Below, in pieces: positions 1-5,449 of a DNA stretch of 5,449 nt. Numbering within the stretch: the first letter of the stretch is position 1; each line of letters begins with the position of its first letter. Below the pieces are notes generated by a model that saw only the letters and a list, made by a program, of their open reading frames with translations, had not been told where the DNA came from and made no database searches. This DNA comes from Opitutia bacterium (GTDB lineage: Bacteria > Verrucomicrobiota > Verrucomicrobiia > Opitutales > Opitutaceae). Position numbers and translations under genes: made by a program. The stretch is from the NCBI GenBank assembly GCA_003157575.1, contig PMKA01000064.1:260-5708 (forward strand), written 5' to 3'.

Positions 1-118
1 CCCCCCCGCGGGCCGAATCTGCAGGCCGACACATCCGGGTTACTGGCGGAACGCAAGTCCGACAGCCTCCTGGAAGCTTGCCACTTCCGGCCGGCCGGCA
101 GAACGTCCGTCACCATCA
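1..118. other. Leader region upstream of the dipeptidase gene
   Basis: No gene is supported here. The frame of the dipeptidase gene stays open up to the window edge, but it has no ATG, GTG or TTG before 119 and the translation is Pro/Arg-rich, so I read it as non-coding or chance open frame. A small hairpin (GGAAG at 72-76 pairing with CTTCC at 84-88, extendable by a G-U and a C-G pair) lies next to the perfect palindrome (CCGG)x3 at 87-98. No clear promoter or Shine-Dalgarno sequence is visible. Confidence 0.4.
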
Positions 119-1489
119 ATGAAAGCCGTTTTCGACTACCTCAAGACCAACCAGCCTCGCTTTGTTGACGAACTGTGCGAGCTCCTGCATTTCCCCAGCG
201 TCTCGGCCCAGCCGCAGCACACGCCAGACGTCCACGCCTGCGCCAACTGGCTGGCGGAGCATTGCCGGCAGATCGGCCTCGGCGCCGAAGTGTGCCCCAC
301 CCGCGGGCATCCGATCGTGCTCGCGCGCACGCCGCGCCGCGAGGGGACCCGGCCGCATTTTCTCGTCTACGGCCATTACGACGTGCAGCCTCCGGAACCG
401 TTCGAGCTGTGGACGTCGCCGCCGTTCGAGCCTGTCATCCGCGGACGCGACCTGGTCGCCCGCGGCTCGGCCGACAACAAGGGCCAGCACTTCGCACACC
501 TCAAGGCGGTTGAAGCCTATCTCAAGACCGGCACCGGGCTGCCGTGCGACCTGACGTTCGTGCTCGAAGGCGAGGAGGAGACGGGAAGCGCCAGCCTGAC
601 TCCGTTCCTCCGCGCGCGCCGCCGGGAGCTGCGCTGCGACGGGGTCGTCATCTCCGACACCGGCATGCCCGCGAAAAATTTGCCGGCGCTCACCTACGCG
701 CTGCGCGGCATCGCCTCGCTCGAAATCACGCTCCGGGGCCCCTCCCGCGACCTGCACTCCGGCCTCTTCGGCGGATCGGTGGAGAACCCCGCAATGGCCC
801 TGTGCCAGCTTTTGGCAAGGATGCGCGACGCCAGGGGCCGCATCACGGTGCCGGGCTTCTACGACGACGTCGCGCCGCTCTCCGCGGCCGAACGGAAACA
901 GCTCCGGCGCCTGCCGGGCACGGAGGAGGGTTACCGGCGGTTTCTCGGGGTGCCGAAGCTGTATGGAGAGAAGGGATACACCTCGACCGAGCGGACCACG
1001 GCGCGGCCGACCTTCGAGATCAACGGCCTGACGGGCGGCTACCAGGGCGAGGGGGGCAAGACGATTGTGCCGGCCTGGGCGCGTGCGAAGATCACGATGC
1101 GGCTGGTGGCCGGCCAGCAGCCCGACAAGATCCTGCGTGCGACGACAGCCTGGCTGAAGCATCTCTGTCCGCCCACCGTGCGCATCGAGATCAGCCCGGA
1201 GCATGGGGCCGCCCCGTATCTCGTCGACCCCGCCGGCGCCAAAGTCCAGGCCGCGCTCCGGGCGTTGAAGACCGCATTTCACCATGAGCCGGTGCTGATC
1301 CGCGAAGGGGGATCGATCCCGATCGTGTCCGATTTCAAGCGGATACTGGGGGCTGACACGCTGCTGCTCGGGCTTTCGCTGCCGGATGACAACATTCACT
1401 CGCCAAACGAGAAGTTCGATCTCGACTGCTTCGCCGCCGGCCAGCGCATGAGCGCGCTGCTCTGGCAGGAACTGGCAAAGACGGTGTAG
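119..1489 (+). CDS. M20-family metallopeptidase (dipeptidase, CNDP/PepV-like)
   Basis: This 456-residue protein is a complete, probably cytosolic, di-zinc peptidase that hydrolyses dipeptides or similar small peptides. It has no signal peptide. The M20 landmarks are all present. GHYDVQ supplies metal ligand H86 and D88. SADNKG supplies the bridging Asp D119. EGEEETGS supplies general base E153 and metal ligand E154. SDTG supplies metal ligand D180, and the late IHSPNE motif supplies metal ligand H427. The inserted dimerisation domain spans about residues 190-350, with the conserved DLHSG (H213) that in carnosinase-type enzymes reaches into the partner's active site, and R328. Length fits the usual 450-470 residues. 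ATG 119 is chosen because the N-terminus from there matches the family (helix, then FPSVS at 25-29). No good Shine-Dalgarno precedes it. Substrate specificity cannot be told from sequence, and acetylornithine deacetylase or DapE is less likely given the length and the GxxDNKG/IHSPNE pattern. The long open frame on the opposite strand is a GC-rich shadow. Confidence 0.93.
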   Translation: MKAVFDYLKTNQPRFVDELCELLHFPSVSAQPQHTPDVHACANWLAEHCRQIGLGAEVCPTRGHPIVLARTPRREGTRPHFLVYGHYDVQPPEPFELWTSPPFEPVIRGRDLVARGSADNKGQHFAHLKAVEAYLKTGTGLPCDLTFVLEGEEETGSASLTPFLRARRRELRCDGVVISDTGMPAKNLPALTYALRGIASLEITLRGPSRDLHSGLFGGSVENPAMALCQLLARMRDARGRITVPGFYDDVAPLSAAERKQLRRLPGTEEGYRRFLGVPKLYGEKGYTSTERTTARPTFEINGLTGGYQGEGGKTIVPAWARAKITMRLVAGQQPDKILRATTAWLKHLCPPTVRIEISPEHGAAPYLVDPAGAKVQAALRALKTAFHHEPVLIREGGSIPIVSDFKRILGADTLLLGLSLPDDNIHSPNEKFDLDCFAAGQRMSALLWQELAKTV

Positions 1490-1670
1490 TCCGCGTCCTT
1501 CCCGGCCCCGGCCTCCACGAGGATCCCCGGCCTGGCGTCGATTCCCCCCGTTCGCACGGCGGCCGGGCAAACCCGGGCGCGACGCCTGCCGGGATTTCCC
1601 CCCTGGCCCGCTCCGGCCCGCCGCCGCATCGATCTTGCCAGTCCGTTCGGGGCGGCCCATGGTGACGGGC
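1490..1670. other. GC-rich intergenic region between dipeptidase and lipoprotein
   Basis: No gene is supported in this stretch, although it is free of stops in some frames because of its high G/C content. It contains the nested inverted repeat described separately. Just before the lipoprotein gene, GGTGA at 1661-1665 is the best ribosome-binding candidate for ATG 1671. The G-rich run at 1649-1655 would sit only three bases from the alternative ATG at 1659. No clear promoter hexamers are visible. Confidence 0.5.
1523..1595. repeat. Nested imperfect inverted repeat after the dipeptidase gene
   Basis: The left arm at 1523-1540 (ATCCCCGG...GGCGTCG) pairs with the right arm at 1580-1595 (CGACGCC...CCGGGAT). 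Seven G/C-rich pairs are perfect, followed by a one- to two-base bulge and about six more pairs. Inside the 39-base loop, CCGGG at 1563-1567 and CCCGG at 1572-1576 can form a second hairpin around CAAA. It lies about 35 bases past the dipeptidase stop, so a role in transcript end or stability is possible. It is followed only by ATTT and then C's, not a proper T-run, so I do not call it an intrinsic terminator. High G/C content makes chance pairing likely. Confidence 0.35.
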
Positions 1671-2372
1671 ATGAAGTGGATCCCTGTTCCAGCATTGCTC
1701 TTCCTGCTCTGTTCCTGCCAGACGGCGCCCGACTCCGGCGCGCCGAAGGACTACGCTGCGCGCGCCGACGCGGAAGTCGCAAAGTACACCATCAGGAACA
1801 ACGACGTCTACGGTTTCGAACCGGAGGGGAAATTCGACGCGGGCAGCGTTTCCATCCTGGAAAGCCGCAAGGAGAACGACTGGACCATCTACAAGGTCGC
1901 CGACAAAAAGGGCTCCTTTGACAGCGCGGAGCTGACCGTCGACGAGGCGGGCGCGATCATCCGTCTGCGCTTCTTCAAGCTGACCCACTCCTTGATGGGC
2001 CGCTCGGAGTCCGTCGAATCCGCCTACGACGACCTCAAGTCGAAATATAAGGCGGTCCAAAGGATCGTCGATCCGGAGATGGCCGACCTGACGGTCTTCG
2101 TGGCCAACAACGAGGCAACGTGGAAGGTGCGTTACGTCGAATACCTCAAGCTCATGGACGAGCCGAACAAGCGCTCGCCAATGTCGACGGAGGACTACCA
2201 CCTAGGGGCGCAGCTCTGCTGGATTCTTCAGCCGCATCTGAGCCAGATCCAGGCGATCATTCGCAAGGAGGGCCAGGGCGCCTCGCTCGTGATGGATTTC
2301 CAGACGAAGGCCTATGCCGCGGCGGTCGCCAGCCGGACTCCCCCGCCCAAGCCCGCGCCGGAGGAACCGTAA
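1671..2372 (+). CDS. Putative outer-membrane lipoprotein of unknown function
   Basis: I do not recognise this 233-residue protein. Its N-terminus is a short lipoprotein signal: one Lys, a hydrophobic core (residues 4-13), and a lipobox Leu-Cys-Ser-Cys with the lipidated Cys at 16. Gln at the position after that Cys, rather than Asp, would favour outer-membrane sorting in Gram-negatives. The mature part is soluble-looking mixed alpha/beta: beta-prone stretches around 57-75 and 85-103, a charged helix around 112-132, another strand region around 139-158, then helices around 175-200 and 205-220. It ends in a Pro/Ala/Glu tail (PPPKPAPEEP). No catalytic motif is apparent. The start is uncertain: ATG 1671 gives the cleanest signal peptide and has GGTGA five bases upstream; ATG 1659 and TTG 1635 are in frame, and 1659 is a reasonable alternative. 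Codon use matches the dipeptidase gene, so it looks native. A separate transcript is likely given the 181-base gap. Confidence 0.75.
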   Translation: MKWIPVPALLFLLCSCQTAPDSGAPKDYAARADAEVAKYTIRNNDVYGFEPEGKFDAGSVSILESRKENDWTIYKVADKKGSFDSAELTVDEAGAIIRLRFFKLTHSLMGRSESVESAYDDLKSKYKAVQRIVDPEMADLTVFVANNEATWKVRYVEYLKLMDEPNKRSPMSTEDYHLGAQLCWILQPHLSQIQAIIRKEGQGASLVMDFQTKAYAAAVASRTPPPKPAPEEP

Positions 2373-2651
2373 AGCGGTTTCTGTCGCGCGTTCCCGAGTT
2401 CATCGGCTATCGCGACGACGTCAGGGACTCCGTCTGCAACGTCATCGGACCGCGAAAAGGCCGCGACTGAGATTCTCGCCACAATCGTATAGCTTTCCCC
2501 GTGAGATCGGGCGACGCAAAGTTGTTACGTAGAAATTCCTAGCAACAACGCCGAGGCCGTGCTATTTCGGGTGCGTCTCTGGCCTCGTTTTCCTCATGGT
2601 CAGCTCGGGGGTAAGTTCGCGCCCAACAGCCAATCCTCTCTCTCAAGAAAG
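2373..2651. other. Intergenic region before the nuclease-ATPase operon
   Basis: I see no gene that I would defend in these 279 bases. A frame different from the lipoprotein's stays open to a TGA at 2468-2470, but it is the tail of a shadow of the lipoprotein gene. The nuclease frame also extends upstream to a GTG at 2559, yet those 31 extra codons lie before the family's normal first residues. From about 2480 onward the DNA is less GC-rich and holds the interrupted palindrome at 2521-2549. TATAGC at 2488-2493 is a weak -10 candidate with no good -35. The operon promoter probably lies in this stretch but I cannot place it. Confidence 0.5.
2521..2549. promoter_or_regulatory. Interrupted palindrome, possible operator
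   Basis: GTTGTT at 2521-2526 is a perfect inverted match to AACAAC at 2544-2549. Further pairing (C2528-G2542, and TAG at 2530-2532 with CTA at 2539-2541) is possible with a mismatch and a bulged base, around an AT-rich centre. It is AT-rich within GC-rich surroundings and sits about 100 bases upstream of the nuclease start, where an operator or promoter element would be expected. A remnant of an insertion or recombination site is an alternative. Function is inferred from position and symmetry only. Confidence 0.3.
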
Positions 2652-3902
2652 ATGTTCCGATTCGTCCATTCAGCAGATTGGCAACTCGGCGCGCGGTTCT
2701 CGCAATTCGAGTCTGCGGGGGCGCGCCTTCGCGAGGCTCGCGTAGAAACGCTTAAACGGACGCTCTCCCTGGCCGAGGAGCGCGAGGCCGACGCGTTCCT
2801 CATCGCCGGCGATCTTTTCGAAGACAGCCAAGTGGGTGAAGCGCTGGTCTCTGCCGTCGTTGGGCTGTTCCGAGCCCATCCTGCGCTTCCGATTTATATT
2901 CTGCCGGGTAACCACGACCCCAGCACCGGGCCTGACTCCGTTTGGCAGCGTAAAGCCTTCCTAAATCGTCCACCGAATGTTCACATCCTAACCGAGGACG
3001 GCGTTACCGACCTTGGTGGCAACACGTTCCTGCTGGCTTCACCGATCCGCCAGAAGCTCTCCGTAACCGACCCAAGCCAAAAATTGACCGGTTTGGCCGC
3101 CGGCCTTCCGGCCGAGTCCCTCAAGATCGGCATCACGCATGGAGCCCTCGCCATCGAGGCCAAACACCAGCCAAACGATTTTCCGATCGCGCTTAACGCC
3201 GCCTCACGCGCCGGGCTCGACTATCTCGCTGTCGGCCATTGGCACAACTGGCTGGCCGATATCGATGGCGGCCGGATTGTCATGCCCGGCACGCCCGAGC
3301 CGGACCGCTTCGGCAGCGACGCCAGCGGCCGCGTTGCTGTTGTTGAACTCGCCGGCCACGGTCAGCTGCCCAATGTTGAGCCGGTGGCAGTCGCCACACT
3401 CGCCTGGCGCCAGCTGGCGTTCGACTTCATTTCTCAGCAGGCTTCCCGCGCCACCGTGGAGACTGCGCTCGCAGAACTCGCCCCTCGTGCCAGTCACACA
3501 GTCATCCGGCTAACCCTTGAGGGTACCGCCTCGCCAGTCGACTTCGCCGCTGTTCGAAGCTGGCTAGAACCGACTCTGGCCTCGTTCCTCGTCGGCCAGA
3601 TCATTGACCGTACACGCATCGCCTTAAGCACAGCCGAACTCGCCGACCTCCAAGCCCGCCATCCCCTCTTCACTCAGGTTCTCGCCGACATTGACCGACT
3701 AGAGACTCTCGCAACCGGCACGATGCCCATTGCGCAGACTAATACCACCGAGGCTCTGGCGGCCATTGCATCGACCCTAACGTCGACCGAAGCCCAGGAA
3801 TTGCTCGCTCCATCGAGGATCGATCTCGCCCGGCTCACGCCAGAATTCTTCGCCCAGCTCCGCCAGATGTTGCTCCAAGCGATTCAGGAGGTTCAACGAT
3901 GA
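2652..3902 (+). CDS. SbcD/Mre11-like DNA repair exonuclease (metallophosphoesterase, YhaO-type)
   Basis: This 416-residue protein belongs to the calcineurin-like phosphoesterases of the SbcD/Mre11/YhaO group, the nuclease partner of an SbcC/Rad50-type ATPase that trims DNA ends. Motifs run in family order: HSADWQLG (D9, with Gln at 11 where Mre11 and SbcD have a metal-binding His), GDLFE (D54), PGNHD (N87, H88), ITHG (H163) and GHWH (H196, H198). The phosphoesterase core ends near residue 235. A capping-like domain follows at about 240-325, then a helical C-terminal part (about 325-416) that probably docks on the ATPase coiled-coil base, as the Rad50-binding region of Mre11 does. ATG 2652 is chosen because MFRFVHSADWQLG is the normal family N-terminus. 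An upstream in-frame GTG (2559) would add 31 unrelated residues. Neither start has a well-spaced Shine-Dalgarno; AAGAAAG abuts the ATG. The gene overlaps the ATPase gene by four bases. Third positions are less GC-rich than in the two upstream genes. It is not a standard sbcD ortholog, so no symbol is given. Confidence 0.88.
   Translation: MFRFVHSADWQLGARFSQFESAGARLREARVETLKRTLSLAEEREADAFLIAGDLFEDSQVGEALVSAVVGLFRAHPALPIYILPGNHDPSTGPDSVWQRKAFLNRPPNVHILTEDGVTDLGGNTFLLASPIRQKLSVTDPSQKLTGLAAGLPAESLKIGITHGALAIEAKHQPNDFPIALNAASRAGLDYLAVGHWHNWLADIDGGRIVMPGTPEPDRFGSDASGRVAVVELAGHGQLPNVEPVAVATLAWRQLAFDFISQQASRATVETALAELAPRASHTVIRLTLEGTASPVDFAAVRSWLEPTLASFLVGQIIDRTRIALSTAELADLQARHPLFTQVLADIDRLETLATGTMPIAQTNTTEALAAIASTLTSTEAQELLAPSRIDLARLTPEFFAQLRQMLLQAIQEVQR
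3886..3892 (+). promoter_or_regulatory. Strong Shine-Dalgarno for the ATPase gene, inside the nuclease gene
   Basis: AGGAGGT lies six bases before ATG 3899, within the last codons of the nuclease gene. It is a near-ideal ribosome-binding site and settles the ATPase start. The ATGA stop/start overlap at 3899-3902 suggests translational coupling, while the strong site would also allow independent initiation, so the ATPase may be made at least as abundantly as the nuclease. Confidence 0.8.
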
Positions 3903-5449
3903 TCCTCCACGCCATCGAGCTTAACTACGTCGGCCCCCTCCGCAGTCGCGTTCGAATCGGGCCGTTCACTTCCGGACTGAACATCTTCGCGGCCCCGAAC
4001 GAATCGGGCAAATCTACATGCATTCGCGCCGCCGCCCGCGCGCTCTTCGACCGCCACACCACAAAGGGTGACGAGATCAAGAGCCTCCAGCCGGCGGGCA
4101 CAGACCTCGCTCCCCAGATTGCCGTCGAATTTGAGACAGGAGTGGGCCGCTTCCGGATCGAAAAGACCTTCCTGCAGGGTCCGCGCAGCTTTCTTAAGCA
4201 GTGGCAGTCTGGAGCCTGGCAGCTAATTTCTGATTCCGATGCCGCCGACCAGCGCGTCCAGGCTCTGCTCCAATCTTCCCTTCCAGGCAAGGGGGCAACT
4301 AAGCCCGAGCACTGGGGTTTTCTCGGATTCCTTTGGGCCCGGCAAGGAGAGCCCTCCGAATGGCCAAGTCTTGACGACGCCGCGGTCGGCCAACGCATCC
4401 GAGCCCGCCTTGCCCGCGTGGAAATTGATCCTGTCATCGAGAAGCTAAGCGCACGTCTCGCCGGCGCTTCCGATATCGTTTTCACATCGACAGGACTGGC
4501 TAAAGCAAACGGACCTCTTGACGCAGCCGACAAGGACCTTGCCGCTATCGAGTCTGCCCTCGCAGTCCTCCGCCAAACTCGCGCCGAACTCGACTCCGCC
4601 CATGAGCGCTACCGAAAGGCAGAAACGGCCGTAGCCCAATTAGAGAAGGAACATGGGGAGAACGAGCGCACGGCCACCGCACTGCGCGAACAGACTCTGA
4701 ACGCCGAACGTCTCCGCATTGAGCTCGACGCTCTCAAACAATCCCTTGCCTCTGCGCAGGAGCGGCTGACGGCGGTGGCCCACGACGCCGACACGTTAGC
4801 CCAGCACAACGCCAGCGCTACCGCAGCAAAAGCCGTTCTCGCGCAAGCAGAAGATGCCATAAGAACCGCCGAGCAACAGCTAAGAGAATTGCGTGCCCAT
4901 CTCGACTCACGCCAAGCGGAGCGGCCTGAAAAAGAATCCGAGCTTAACGCCGCTCGCACTGAACTCGACCGCCTCGGATCGCTAATCAAGCTGCGCCAGT
5001 ATTCGTCCGACGAGGCCGCGCTAGCTCGACAGCTTGCGAAGGCAGAGACTGCTGCCGGCGAAGTTGCCTCTCTTGAAACCAAGAAGATCGGACTACCTGC
5101 CCTGACAGCCGCGAAACTCCGCAAGATCGAAGAACAGGACGAGCTTGTCCGCACAATCCGCGCTCAACTTCAAGTGCTCGGCCTCACTGTAGACCTAACG
5201 CCCGAGAATGACTCTTCCGCTGTTGTTCAGGACGGCTCGGCACAGCGCGACCTTCCACTCCCGGCCAAGAAAGCCGTCAGACTGCACAGTCCCCAAACAC
5301 TCGATCTTCAGCTCGCAGGATGGGGTCGCGTCGTCATTCGCTCAGGTGCCAAGGAGGCGCAAGACACCGTTGACCAACTCGGCCAGGAGGAGGCCGCGTT
5401 GCGCGACACACTTGGAGACGTTGGGGTCAACTCCGTCGAAGCCGCCCGT
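3899..5449 (+). CDS. SbcC/Rad50-like coiled-coil ATPase, 3' end beyond window (YhaN-type)
   Basis: The frame runs 517 codons from ATG 3899 to the last base without a stop, so only the N-terminal part is seen; relatives are usually about 800-1100 residues. It is the SMC/Rad50-type ABC ATPase expected to pair with the nuclease encoded just upstream and to use ATP to control its access to DNA. Residues 1-180 form the N-terminal head lobe. The P-loop is APNESGKST at 32-40 (K38, S39), with Ala where the first Gly is usual. FLWARQGE at 144-151 carries the likely Q-loop Gln (Q149). From about 206 to 425 the chain is Glu/Arg/Leu/Ala-rich and reads as coiled coil. Around 425-485 it turns beta-prone (VDLTPEN, TLDLQLAGWGRVVIRSG) and helix-like sequence resumes after 485. 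This insert lies where a zinc hook might be expected, but no CxxC occurs; the only Cys is C41. The signature motif and Walker B would be past the edge. The start is secured by AGGAGGT six bases upstream. Confidence 0.87.
   Translation, partial: MILHAIELNYVGPLRSRVRIGPFTSGLNIFAAPNESGKSTCIRAAARALFDRHTTKGDEIKSLQPAGTDLAPQIAVEFETGVGRFRIEKTFLQGPRSFLKQWQSGAWQLISDSDAADQRVQALLQSSLPGKGATKPEHWGFLGFLWARQGEPSEWPSLDDAAVGQRIRARLARVEIDPVIEKLSARLAGASDIVFTSTGLAKANGPLDAADKDLAAIESALAVLRQTRAELDSAHERYRKAETAVAQLEKEHGENERTATALREQTLNAERLRIELDALKQSLASAQERLTAVAHDADTLAQHNASATAAKAVLAQAEDAIRTAEQQLRELRAHLDSRQAERPEKESELNAARTELDRLGSLIKLRQYSSDEAALARQLAKAETAAGEVASLETKKIGLPALTAAKLRKIEEQDELVRTIRAQLQVLGLTVDLTPENDSSAVVQDGSAQRDLPLPAKKAVRLHSPQTLDLQLAGWGRVVIRSGAKEAQDTVDQLGQEEAALRDTLGDVGVNSVEAAR

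Noticed and set aside
1580..1610. Intrinsic terminator after the dipeptidase gene
   Set aside because: A stem can be drawn, but it is followed by ATTT and then a run of C's rather than a T-tract.
116..1672. A 518-codon open frame on the minus strand covering the dipeptidase gene
   Set aside because: It lies almost exactly opposite a gene with all M20 catalytic motifs, its translation is Arg/Gly/Ala-rich with no recognisable domain, and long antisense open frames are expected at this G/C content.
1335..2201. A 288-codon minus-strand open frame spanning the intergenic region and most of the lipoprotein gene
   Set aside because: It starts inside the lipoprotein coding region on the other strand and ends inside the dipeptidase. 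The translation shows no domain, and the + strand lipoprotein has a clear signal peptide and lipobox.
2373..2470. Possible frameshifted extension of the lipoprotein, open in another frame to the TGA at 2468-2470
   Set aside because: The lipoprotein ends naturally in a Pro/Ala/Glu tail at TAA 2370-2372. The other frame within the lipoprotein gene is an Ala/Arg/Gly-rich shadow, and I see no slippery site.
2559..2651. N-terminal extension of the nuclease from GTG 2559
   Set aside because: The 31 extra residues precede the usual family N-terminus (MFRFVHSADWQLG), show no signal peptide, and the GTG lacks a well-spaced ribosome-binding site.
3925..5154. Several minus-strand open frames (3925-4533, 4445-4639, 4609-5154) opposite the ATPase gene
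   Set aside because: They are Ser/Arg/Ala-rich antisense shadows of the coiled-coil codons, while the + strand frame is uninterrupted and carries the P-loop.
1..5449. CRISPR array, tRNA, rRNA or insertion sequence
   Set aside because: I found no regularly spaced direct repeats, no tRNA-like cloverleaf or rRNA stretch, and no transposase motifs or terminal inverted repeats with target duplication.

Overview
The window reads as GC-rich bacterial chromosome with four genes, all on the + strand. Nothing in it fixes the species. The outer-membrane-type lipoprotein with a Pro/Ala/Glu tail, next to an M20 dipeptidase with very GC-rich codons, would suit a Gram-negative lineage such as Verrucomicrobiota (Opitutales-like) or a proteobacterium. 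That placement is only a guess.

Left part (1-2372): after a short leader comes a complete M20-family metallodipeptidase (119-1489). A 181-base GC-rich gap with a nested imperfect inverted repeat follows, then a small orphan lipoprotein of unknown function (1671-2372). Both genes look like host housekeeping or envelope genes, with roughly 80-86% G/C at third codon positions in stretches I counted by hand.

Middle (2373-2651): a 279-base intergenic stretch with no convincing gene. It carries an AT-richer interrupted palindrome at 2521-2549. It also marks a change in codon use.

Right part (2652 to window end): a two-gene operon with an SbcD/Mre11-like metallophosphoesterase (2652-3902) overlapping by four bases (ATGA) an SbcC/Rad50-like ABC ATPase (from 3899, cut off by the window edge after 517 codons). 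Hand-counted third-position G/C here is lower, about 54-68%. The two proteins probably form a nuclease-ATPase complex that processes DNA ends or hairpins, like SbcCD or the YhaO-YhaN type. Three details set them apart from textbook SbcCD: Gln replaces the first metal-binding His of the nuclease; Ala replaces the first Gly of the Walker A motif; and a beta-rich insert, with no CxxC zinc hook, appears to interrupt the coiled coil. The pair could be an accessory repair or defence module inserted next to host genes, but the window ends before any further partner gene.
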